Positions 54,071 to 64,000 of a stretch of 64,000 nucleotides of DNA are shown here, in pieces. The position numbers and the translations under genes are program-made. Source of the stretch: Symbiodinium natans. Taxonomy: Eukaryota; Sar; Dinophyceae; Suessiales; Symbiodiniaceae. Numbering within the stretch: position 1 is the first letter of the stretch; the number at the start of each line of letters is the position of its first letter. The DNA lies in assembly GCA_905221605.1 (NCBI GenBank), contig CAJNDS010000179.1, positions 48,501 to 112,500 of the forward strand. The letters run 5' to 3'. The notes under the pieces were generated by a model that worked only from the letters and a program-made list of their open reading frames with translations, searched no databases and was not told the origin of the DNA.

Positions 54071-57000
54071 CGGAACATTGCCTTGGATGGCTTGCGCCGC
54101 TTCATCCTTGCCACGGCTCGTGCATGCCCAAGACAGGAGCGCCAGAGAAAGATGCATCCGACGGCTGGTCCAAAAAGTCGGGCTGAGGCTTGCAGGCATG
54201 GGCCTGGTTAACAGGCCGCTAACTTGTTTGCTGACGATGAAGCTCAGCTACGCAGGTGAGATGGTTGGAGAGCTGCAATATAGCAGGAGCAGTGCTTTCT
54301 GCATGGCAAAAAACATGGGCAAGCTTGTGCCGCACGAACGAGATCTGCAACATTCTTCCACGCCATCGTCGGGGCTTCTTTTTGTAAGCTGAATGTTTTC
54401 CCCCCCGTCCAGCCGGGCCTGTCTGTCGAAGTTATCACTGTTGAACTCGCTCTTTTCGGGTCTCCGATTCAGTCAGCAAAACATTCAGCAAACTAGAGAT
54501 GGCAGCTTCTCACGCGCACACACATTCTTGTTTGCATCCCCCAAGGACCTTCAGACCCGTGCCTTGTCGATCTCCGCTCGTTATTGTGCAGCTACCCGTA
54601 GCATCGCCGGCAGCTGTGTCGAGTTGTTCTTGTACATCTTGCTCGCGTTGTTCTCTCTTGTTCCAATGGCGCGGATCTCCGCAGATCTACTTCAAATGGC
54701 GTGTGTGATGTGTCGTCTTTGCTGTTTTCTCTTATATGTGTTATATCTTATTATGTGTACACATATACCACTCAAACGTATTGTATATATATATGATATA
54801 TATATCCTTATATGGGCCCCATCTAAACAATAGTACACTCTAGAATTTCAGGAAGAAACAGATGAAAATGACAATCGGATTTTGTGTCTACCCCGTCGGG
54901 CTGTGGGGTGTTCGGTTTTAAGCCAACCATAATTTTTCAGCTCGCCCGAGTCCGCCGAGAAGCCGGAACTACACGTTGTTTGTCTTCTTCTGTGTTGCTT
55001 GCCAACTTGTGGCTGGCCCTGTCCACAGCTATTGTGACCTTTCCGGTACCGAGGCATCTCTCCGTGTACAATACTGTGCAGTGAAGCTTGCCTCCTCTAA
55101 GCCTCTAAGCCTCTCAGCTTCCAAGGCGCAAGCAGATCGACGCGAACTCTTGGCAGGCCAACGTGGCGCCTGAACAAAAGACTTGGGCAGGCGACCAACC
55201 TTTGTGGAGTTGGTTTTTAAAACGCTCAAAAACCTGCAGCCCCGTGAAAAAATCCGTGCGTAGGCTCTACTTTCCCGCAGAAGCAGGCCCCGACGGTTTT
55301 CATCCTTTGTTGGACGGTGGCATTTGCCGGATCGACGCCAAGGCCCCACGTGTTCAGAACAGACCCCTTGACTTGCGTGTGACAAGTTTCATCGGCTGGA
55401 GATGCGGCCCGTAACATGCAAGGATGTCCTATTCAGTCGCCCTTGGAGACGGAGCCTGCCAGTGTTTATTAATGGGTTCGGTCCTTATGAAGTTTGCCCA
55501 TTACACACGGTCGGCCAAGTTTGTGCAGCAACGCTGAGACCGTCCCCTGTTGCAAATCGGAGATTCATGGCACTTGAAGAAAGGAGAATATTTGTTATTG
55601 CATCATCTTAAATTTCCAGGTTTTTCAGCTGCGCTTGACAACCAGCCGCCTTGTTGGCCTTTTTTGAGAGCAAAGGGATGAATAAGAAAGAGCCGTCCCT
55701 TCTTTTTTGTTCCCCTCCTCTTAAAGTGCGTTCGTTTTTGTGGTGAGGGAGTCGAGCATCCATCACCACGGTGATATGGCTACTGTTCAAATGGATGGTT
55801 CCAGGGCGAACTCTTCAAGTCAGGAAGCTGAGATTTCTCTCGGTATTTCCTTGCAACCTGGGAGCAGTGATAATACTTGATGTCGCAGAGCAGCATCCTG
55901 TGGGCGCATCCGCTCCTAGCTCAGCAACGCTGTTGCTTTGCCAATTCTAACCGTTCTGCCATCGACAGTGACACTCCACTCCACTCTGTTAGTCTGATCT
56001 ATGCAGGAGTGCGATATGACCCCAAAGGCACGTCGATGATATTTCCCATTGCAGCTCAGCCGATATCCTGGGTCACCCTCAGATCTTGCATGAGCAAGAA
56101 TATTATCAGCATGTCCTTCCGCATCAGGCAGGCCCTATGGATGGAGACTGGGCCCCTGAGACCCTTTGCGACACAAGCGTCTGCCGCGCTCGGCTCAAGT
56201 CATGGGCTTCCTCCAGCATAACCACATCCACAATAGTGGAATGTGGACGTTTGAGTGTTGTGGTGGCTGTCGTTGCATCTGTAGAGGGCAGTCCCTCACG
56301 CATATGTGGTCTTGCTACGCTCTGCTTTACGGCAGCCCGGCTGAGAAGTTCCTCCGCCTTCACATGCCTTCACCACACAGTCGCCAGGATCTCTCAGGGT
56401 TTGTTGTACACCGCGGCCCAGAGTTGGTTTGGCCTGCAAGACCTACCTGTGACTCAGTGCGAACGCTCTTTCGTAAAGCCATGGGCTGGAAGGCTGCGCT
56501 GACGTTTTTGGAACATCTGGGAAAGGACCTCTACCCTGCTGCACCGAAAGAAAGTTTGCCTTTCCCTTCATGAAACGTCCCCTTGCATTTGCCATTCAGT
56601 CTTGGCCAGAAGTGCGTTGGTCGCGGTAGAGCACCTAATGCCGGTCTTCTTGCGGGTCTGTGGGAGTGAGCTTGAGGCAGTTGGTCAGCCATTGCAGCTT
56701 GACTGCTCGCAGGAATCAGTAAAAGGACGTGGCCGCTAGCCGCTTGATTTACATCCCCTGGCCGCTCTCGGTGAGACTGAAATGCAGGCGAAATCTTGCA
56801 GCTGGGGGGGCGGGGCGCTGACTCCAACATCTGCAGGGGAACAACAGAGCCGCATGGAAAAAAAAGAGTTTTGTGATCCCCTCACGGCGTTCTCATTCAC
56901 ATCTTTTCTTGGAAGCCCTGGCCCTATGTCTTTTTTTGCGCACCCCTGCGCAGGCGGTTATAGCTGATGTCCGTATGGCTGTGCTCAAGTTGCACGTTTT

Positions 57001-57768
57001 TGCGAAGCAGAGCCATGGCCACATTGTGGCCTGGTAGCTTGTGGACGCTTCCTGAAGTGGACCGCATAAATCCGGACGGCTTGGCTCAAGACCCTAGGCA
57101 AGGGTGAGGTGCTCGTCTGGCACTGTGTGTTTTTGTTTTAGCCAGTACAGCACAGTTGTTAATATGGATCAACAGGAGCCATGACTCACAAGATCAGCAG
57201 TCGCGTTCCGCTAACACCTGCGATAGGCTGTCTGCCTTATTAGTGGGGAGCAGCAAGTCGACGACGTGTATTCGTAAGACACTTGCAAATCTCCACTCAC
57301 TTGCCTGATCGTCCTCCAAGGCCCGAGCAAACTGGGCAGCGATGATGCCGTTGGCTCCTGCTGGCCACTGTTAGACCTCTTAGAATGCAATGCTTCAGCT
57401 GGAAGACTTCAGTGGCAAATGGTCGATGTCCATCTTCCAATGCACCTGTAACCCAGCATGCCCAACATTCCCATGCCGCCGCTCACTGAGCTTGAACCTT
57501 CGAATACTCGGCAACTGTTGACAGATACATGACATTAAAACCAATCACCTAGGTGGCCCATTGCCCTCCCCTTTCTCCTTGGTTGCTGCTTGTTCAGCAA
57601 TTTGTCGAGCCACCTGCGATGTAAGATCGAGATTGATTAGAGGCCCAGGGACGGAGCCCTGCTGGTGAAACTGAGGAACGGTAAGGGTTGACGGCCTAAG
57701 TTTTGAGTATCAGCCTAACAGAGGATGGATTTGTTCGCAGGCCAGCAGCTGATGGCTGATGACCTGAA
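54071..57768. other. No supported gene
   Basis: An AT-rich microsatellite (TATATATATATGATATATATAT) lies at about 54784-54806. The frame 56166-56573 (+) has protein-like parts (HMWSCYALLYGSPAEKFLRL) but the opposite strand is open too and no domain is visible. From 56968 to 57768 I see nothing. Confidence 0.4.
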
Positions 57769-60700
57769 TTGCTGCCGTCGCGCGTCGAAGCTTGGTTAGT
57801 GTGTTGGGCGAGGTGTTCTCGCGCTTATGGCGAAGTTGTCACGGTGAAGATGTACAGAGAGTGCAAAAGCGTCGCAGGCACGACTTGGCCCCACGTGAGG
57901 GTGCAAAGTGAGACTGCGCTGTTCTTAGGCCGTAGACACAGAACGCGTTCAAGCGCTTTCATGCACTTCAGGCCAATTCGCGCAGCCCCCACCACACAAG
58001 CCATTGCACACGCATGACCCTCGACAAAGCAGCGTCCAAGGTCCCCACGACGTATCCGTTTCTCTTGCGAACTTTCTCATGCTGTGAGATTGCTCATGCG
58101 TCTGTTCTCTCTCTGGCTCTCTGCCGTCGTCTCCAATCTCCCACGTATATTCCTGGTATGCCAGCATGTCTGGGGGCCTTTCTCCCACCAGTTGAGTTTG
58201 CATACCCTGCCCGGAGGCGAGTTCTGAAAGTTGTGCTGCTTTTATGTTTTCCGTCATCTGCCGGTGTTTGTTTCAGGATACAACCGCAGGGTTTTCCTCC
58301 TCAGCCGATCCTGGCCTGTTTGCAGCACATTGCTGCATCGTGCCTTGGCCTAACTAGCAGCCGGTATCTAGAGATAGAAATAACACCAGATTGCAAAGCC
58401 AGTGAGACTGTGGGGGAGGGGAGGGCAGTCTCAGTGTCTCGCCTGGCTCTGGTTCTGATCAAATAAATAGGGTAGGAATGACGCATACATTACATTGCCG
58501 CATACTTTGTCGCCCGATCTTCAATGGATCCTTCAGGCCGATTATGCCTGGCGGAACCCAGCCCAAAGCGATTAGACAGGTGAGAAGCTCAGTGCCTTAA
58601 TAAAGAGACGCTCTTTGCAGTAGCATGACATGCACGCGGACATATACTCTTATCAGTTTAAGGATATCCCGTGGCTTCCCGGTTGCTCCCACGCCTGCAA
58701 GCCCCACTCCTCTCCGGAGGCTAAGCGTATCCACATACTGCGCTCCAAGCTGCTGTACACAAGACTTTGCTGGAAAATCAGAGTTTGGAGAAATGAATTG
58801 ATAGGGTGTAAGCAGAGAATCGAAAGTATTAGCACAGAACCAAGTCGAAGTAAGGTAAGTGACATCTTCATCGTGTCTGTTCGTGCTGGCCAGCCGAAGA
58901 AGTTTCACATGCAAAATTGAGGTTGGAAATTGGCTCCCTCTGAACATTCGGTCAGATGTCTGATCTCCTTAGTCTTAGTCCATCCCTTGCCAATAACTGA
59001 TTTTGGATGGCCCAGGAAAAACGAGGGTGATGTTCCGTGTGGGCAGTGGGTTATCCAGAACATTGCGGCCACCAGCAATCTGCAGTCATGCTGCATGGAT
59101 GTTCCCAGCCTGCTTCCTTGTGACTGTGCTTGCCCCGTTGATTGTGTGAAGGATCCCGAAATTTCTAGAGCAAAGCAATGGGGGCAAGACACGGCTTCGG
59201 TTGGAAAGGGCCTCGCGGCCGCCTGAATTGGATGATCCTTGAACATTCATCAGTGACACGTTACCCTTAGTTCTTATGCTGCGTGAGATCTGTTCCCGAA
59301 AGCTGTGTTGCTGCTGCAAGGAACCGACTGTCGTTGATTTATCTCATGCCGGGACAAACCGCATGTGACAGGCCTTCGATTCAGTGCCCTCTAAGCGGCG
59401 GGCTTTAACTGGGGCGCTCAGTGATGTGAAGTGTGGGATTCAACTGCCAGGCTGCCAGTAATTCGAAAACCCAACTGCAGGAAAGGTGCATTCGTACTAC
59501 AAGTTGGCTTTTCGCAAAGAATGTTGCAAAAAGGGAATCGTCTGTATCTTTATGTCAATGAAGTTTTGCACACTGTCCTGCAAGTCCTTTTTTTTCAACA
59601 GCACGGCAAGCCTGTTCCTGATGTTGGAAGGTCAAGATTTCCAAGAAAGGCAAGTGCCCCCCAGAAGCGGAGAAACGGCCTCGGAAAGCGTTAAGATCTG
59701 TGAGTCCAAGATTGTCCGGGCCACCTTCGGACCAGAGGTTCACAAAGACTGTCCAGCCCGCGATCCTGACACTCCAAGGTGGGGCCAGCACAGTCCGAAC
59801 TTTCCCGATTGCCATGTGACGAATCGTTGTCACGCTGGTCCTAGGAATCCGCGACGTCCCGCTGGAGCTCCACAGACTTATGAGATTGAACGCCTCAATA
59901 AGACGTTTGGACCTCGGACCCTAATCGATAGCAATGTCAAGCAATGTCAAATGTGTGTGAGCTATGCGCATTTGCAGCTCACCTGCGCCGAATCCGGAAT
60001 AAGCGCCCAGCTCCAACCTTCCTGCCCGAGGCAATGATTTTGTCTGCGAAAGGCGGCGAATTTCAAGAAAGCGGTAGGAGTTTTCGCGAGCATCTCAAGG
60101 CACGAGGACAGCAAGAGAGGCCACAAACCTTCAATGCAACTGCAGCAGTGCCCTCCTGGAAATGAAAGGTGTTCTGAGAGCCAATAAAAGTCGGAAGCCC
60201 GTGAACCTGATTGCAGTCCGTGCGAGAGTGCAGAGAGGCCTCTACTATGTCGTGCAGGAGTTGTCCCTCATGGACGAGAAAGGGGCGAAAGGCACCTTCC
60301 AAAGGTTGGGCATGGTAGGGGTCACGGTTCTTGGTTCGGGTGGTCATGGTCTTGCGTGGTGGGTGCGTGCTTTCGGTGGTTCAGTCCGAATCAGGGGTTC
60401 AGTCCGAAAAGGCTTGGTCTTGTCTAGGCGATACACAAGACATTCTAACGTGGGTTTTAGACAATTGTCGAAGGCTCCTTCCCCCTCTGTTGCCCATTGG
60501 CCAAAGAAGCGCCTGGATCATCCGTTTATGTGACGTTATTCCTTTGATTCCAGGCGTTTGCTTCTGCCCCAGAATGGGAAAATCACGCCCTTTCGGGGTT
60601 GGACTTTTTGTTCTTACTTCCGGCAACACCTTGCAAGACACTGGCGCCATTGAGTGTGGTGGCCCCCTGCCCCCCGCCTCCCCCTTGCCCCCCCTTTCCC

Positions 60701-63389
60701 CCCCGTTCCCTCGCCCATCCCCCTTCCACCTTTCTTTCCCCCCTCCCTACTCTTCTGTCCCTTCTCTCACATATTCTGGCGAGCAGGCAGCGAAGTGACA
60801 AGTGGTCGCTTTCTGGCGCCCGTGAGCTCACAGATGCTGTGTTGGACAAAGATCTGAGATCTTTTGGCTTGACTTTTGTGTGAAAAAGGGGCAAGATACA
60901 CGCAGCGCCCGAAAGCCAGGTAGTGCCTTTTATATTTGTAAGCCCTCCTCTACTCTACCGCAGAAACAGTGTCCTCTGGGACCCTTGTATAAAGCGATTG
61001 GCTCGTTTTGCCTAGAGGGATTATTGCAAGTGGTCTGTGCTGTCTTTCCTCGTGACTGGTGCCCAAAAGATCTTTTGCAGCATCTCGGATTTCGGAGCCA
61101 GCCCTGTGCCATCCTATCAGCATACATCTTGGCAGACAACGCAGGTCGCCTGAATCCCTGTTTAATGCTCTGCAGACCGTCCCAGATGGACCACAAAGCA
61201 GTGGCTATGGTGGCTTTGCTGAAAATTGCCATAGAGTCGCGAGATCTCTTTACCAATGTCCGTTTTTCCGATTTTTGCAGACCTTCTTTCGTGGTTAGCA
61301 GCGCTTAGTGAGATGCTCCTTTCACGTGGACAAGCGATGAGGCCCGGCAATGTTGGCCAAGTAAAGCTCTCACAGAATGAAGCTGTTCAGTCAGGGTATC
61401 TGCACTTCTTGCTCTTGGAGTCACGGCAAGTTTGTCCACCTTCCAGAGTGCATGGTCAAGGAGTGCAATGGTGGCAAGTTGAATGAAGGGAACAAGACAC
61501 CTTGCGTGCGAGAGGTGCGTCTGCAGCGCGTTGTTACGAGATTTCGACAAAAGAGGGAAAGCTAGCAGCCGGTAGCAAGATGAATAGCAAAGAAACCAGA
61601 CGATCCGTCCTTGCCGTGTTTTTGCAAGCGCTGGCGTGTACAGTGCAATACTGCAAGATTGAGAGCGCATGGCTTTCGCTTGTTGACGGTGCGCTCTCAC
61701 AGCATGCATGTGAAGAATGGATGGACCGAGAATCTTGGTCACAGGGACACTCTCGTGCTTCATGCCAGGATGTCTTCTACGTTCACCTTGCCGAGAGCAT
61801 GAGAAAGGAAGTCCGTCCGCCAAGATGCTCAGCATTTCCCAGCACAGCCCAGAGTACTGGCGCAGCAAACTGTCCGGGCAGAGATTCTTGGGATTGCGAT
61901 CACACGTTGAAAGTGGCACTGTATGAGCTAAGCTCCACTCACATAGTGACTCTTACAAATACGCGCAATGCTTCATGCTGGATCGCACGTACAGAGAGCG
62001 CAAAACCCGTGCCGTGCAACAGTTATTCGCTTGCGCGACAGGTCCGAGTCTCTGAGCGCTTTAATGTGTGAGACTGCCCCCCTATTACAGAAAAAGGTTT
62101 GTCGGGCGGCAGTTTCCGTCTCTGTGGGTCTGTAGGGCCACTCGTGGTGGCGTGCTCAAGTGCCTGAGAAATACCCTGAGGCACCACATTCTTACTCGCA
62201 CGACCTGGTCTTTGTCCGGGCATGGCAATAGAAGGTGAGCCCGTCATCGTCCTTCTCACTGGTTTTGCACGGCCTTCGAGTATTTCCGAGCAGCACTTCT
62301 AGTTTCAATGACCAACTCGGGTCATTCGCGCAGGAGAGGGGGGCAGGCAACTGAAATAATGTGGTATCGAGCGAGGAATAAGGGCAGAGATTTTCTGCAG
62401 GATTTGTATCGCCCGGTGTTGAAGAACCTTGACGATTGAGCACGGCAGGTGTGCATTTGCTTTCAACCAACTGGAGTATGGCTCCACCCACGTAGTTGAC
62501 GACTATTGGGTCCCGCCTGAATTAAATATTCGCGAGCATTTTTTCTGCAATCCCCAGGCCGTGATGCCTTACATCGGCCAAATGTCAATGCGAAGATCGA
62601 CCTCAACTACCGCCCACTGGAAGCCACAGTGCTGGCCCAGAGTATTTCCGCGTGCACCAGATTCGCTAATTCAGTATATGCTCACACTGTGCCTGGTGCA
62701 CTGGTTGGTTTTCCCGAGACCGTTTGACATGGCCCTCTTAGCGGGCCCTCTGGCAGGCTGGAATTCTGTTCCGGCACGTGCGTATTGGAGGCGTCCTAGT
62801 GGCAATGGGCTGGGCGGCCCAAGCACATGCAGACATCTGGAACTTGGTCAAACCTTTCCATCAGAATGCTTTGTGGACAACAGGAGCCCCAGGAGTATCA
62901 ACGAAGCATACTGGCATTGCACTGTGGCAGTCACTGGCTGAAGAGAAACCCTTTCGCGGCACTGGCAAATCTGATTTACCTATTTCCATTTCCGTTTGCA
63001 AGAATGCGCGCCGCGGCCGCCCCCCTCCTGTCACCTTTACGGGGTGTTCCCTCAGCCGTGCCACGACCTGGCCGACTGTTGATACATGTACAGTAGGAAC
63101 AATGTGGGTCCAGGGCAGACAAATGTCCCTGGAGTCGAAACGGTCCGAGTGGGAAGTCAAATACATATCGCGTGTAGCTGAAGTACCAATTCCCGCGCAC
63201 ACTCACCAAACCTGTCTCTTCCTCGTCGGCGTGGTCATACTGGTCCAGTCCTGGTCACTAGAACCATCTAGTTCGTTTCCACCACAAGCATCAACTGTGT
63301 GCGATGCCAACTTTTGGTTTGATTCTACCAGGTTGCATTTCAAATATCGTGCGGGGGCGTCGCGTGTGCGCGTGCGGTGCGTGGTGGAG
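57769..63389. other. Gene-poor stretch, open frames unassigned
   Basis: Stop-free readings at 59486-60037 (+), 61305-61919 (-), 61502-62071 (+) and 62429-62941 (+) have no recognisable domain, and the strands compete. A possible exon on + at about 60176-60310 reads KPVNLIAVRARVQRGLYYVV. A C-rich simple tract covers about 60660-60745. I would not call genes here without transcripts. Confidence 0.35.
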
Positions 63390-63860
63390 TGGGGTGCTTG
63401 GGGTGGGTGGGTGGGTGGTGGTGGGTGTGTGTGTGTGATTGTGTTGGACCGTTCGGTTTTGTGTGCTTGCGTGTTTGTGTGTTTTGGCGTTTTTGTTTGT
63501 GTTGCGATGTCTTGTGTTGTTTGTTGTGTTTTGTGTGTGTGTGTGTTTTGTGTGTTTTGTGATTTGTGTGTTTGTGAGTTTGTGTGTTGGTGGTTGTGTT
63601 TTTGTGTGTTTGTGTGTTTGTGTGTTTGTGTGTTTGTGGTTTTTGTGTGTTTTGTGTGGATGTTGTGTGTTGTGTGTGCGATGTTTGCTGTGTTTGTGTG
63701 TTTTTTGTGTTTTGTGTGTTTGTGTGTTTGTGTGTTTGTGTGTTTGTTGTTTTTGCGTTGTGTTTGTTTTGGTCAAATGTTTTGTTTGTTTGTTTGTTGT
63801 TGTTTTGTTTTTGTTTGTTTTGTTTTGTTTGTTTGTGTTGTTTGTTGTTCTGTGTGCGCA
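63390..63860. repeat. TG/TTTGTG-rich low-complexity tract
   Basis: About 470 bases of degenerate GTGTGTTT/TTTGTGTG repeats with G-rich stretches at the start (GGGTGGGTGGGTGGTGG). All long Cys/Val/Phe-rich (plus) or Thr/Asn/Lys/His-rich (minus) open frames across it are artefacts of the repeat. The upstream frame 62778-63390 runs into it without a stop. Confidence 0.9.
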
Positions 63861-64000
63861 CCTTTGTTGCAAAATCTGGTGACTGCTACCTCCGGGGGCT
63901 GCGCTGCGAACTGCACTTGACGACCGATCGAAGACCTGACCCGGCAGCATGGTGGGCCAGGAAGCCCCTGGCATATGCCTGAGACGTGGGCCTGCCTCTG

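Noticed and set aside
57060-57110. TTGGCTCAAG string resembling the 3' end of the dinoflagellate spliced leader
   Set aside because: Only the last ten bases match and the upstream part of the leader is absent, so chance is likely.
63291-63982. Long Cys/Val/Phe-rich and Thr/Asn/Lys-rich frames at the window end
   Set aside because: They follow from TG-rich low-complexity DNA; no stops are expected in such sequence.
1-64000. Search for tRNA, rRNA, spliced-leader RNA and telomere repeats
   Set aside because: By eye I found no cloverleaf with a proper B box, no rRNA core strings, no spliced-leader motif and no TTTAGGG arrays; a covariance-model scan would be decisive.

Overview
This is eukaryotic nuclear DNA, almost certainly from a dinoflagellate; a relative of Symbiodinium/Polarella is my inference. 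The evidence is in the introns. By matching exons to known families I could place both ends of 18 introns in four genes: 8 begin with GT, 5 with GC and 5 with GA. All end in AG, and in 16 of 18 the next exon base is G. This GT/GC/GA...AG|G pattern is a known dinoflagellate trait. Every convincing gene is on the + strand, as in unidirectional dinoflagellate clusters. Long gene-poor stretches rich in microsatellites, minisatellites and foldback repeats lie between genes.

Layout: 0.9-2.7 kb holds weak exon candidates ending in a Ser/Pro-rich exon. About 3.8-4.4 kb is a diverged tandem repeat. 8.5-14.4 kb is RAD50, the DNA double-strand-break repair ATPase, complete except for its extreme C-terminus and one unresolved coiled-coil join. 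18.1-19.3 kb is a two-exon gene of unknown function. 26.6-27.9 kb is an aspartyl/asparaginyl beta-hydroxylase-like gene in a single exon. 28.8-31.9 kb has several plausible exons with no recognised product.

34.0-38.6 kb is an eight-exon secreted glycoside hydrolase (GH13) whose amylase domain resembles the N-terminal part of fungal alpha-1,3-glucan synthases; two cysteine-rich apple/PAN-like repeats are inserted in it. Directly downstream (38.8-42.1 kb) is a secreted-looking protein with two FAM3/ILEI lectin-like domains and Ser/Thr-rich linkers. The two adjacent products suggest extracellular or cell-wall glycan work, but co-function is inference.

45.3-45.8 kb carries a minus-strand fragment resembling a Ty1/copia-type retrotransposon protease. 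46.3-48.3 kb is a leucine-rich-repeat plus polyglutamine protein with a 28-Gln run, followed by exons of an unknown gene (48.5-49.6 kb). 50.2-52.9 kb is a repeat cluster: two large inverted-repeat (foldback) elements and a 55-bp tandem array between them. Beyond 54 kb I see no gene I can name; the window ends in a TG-rich low-complexity tract.
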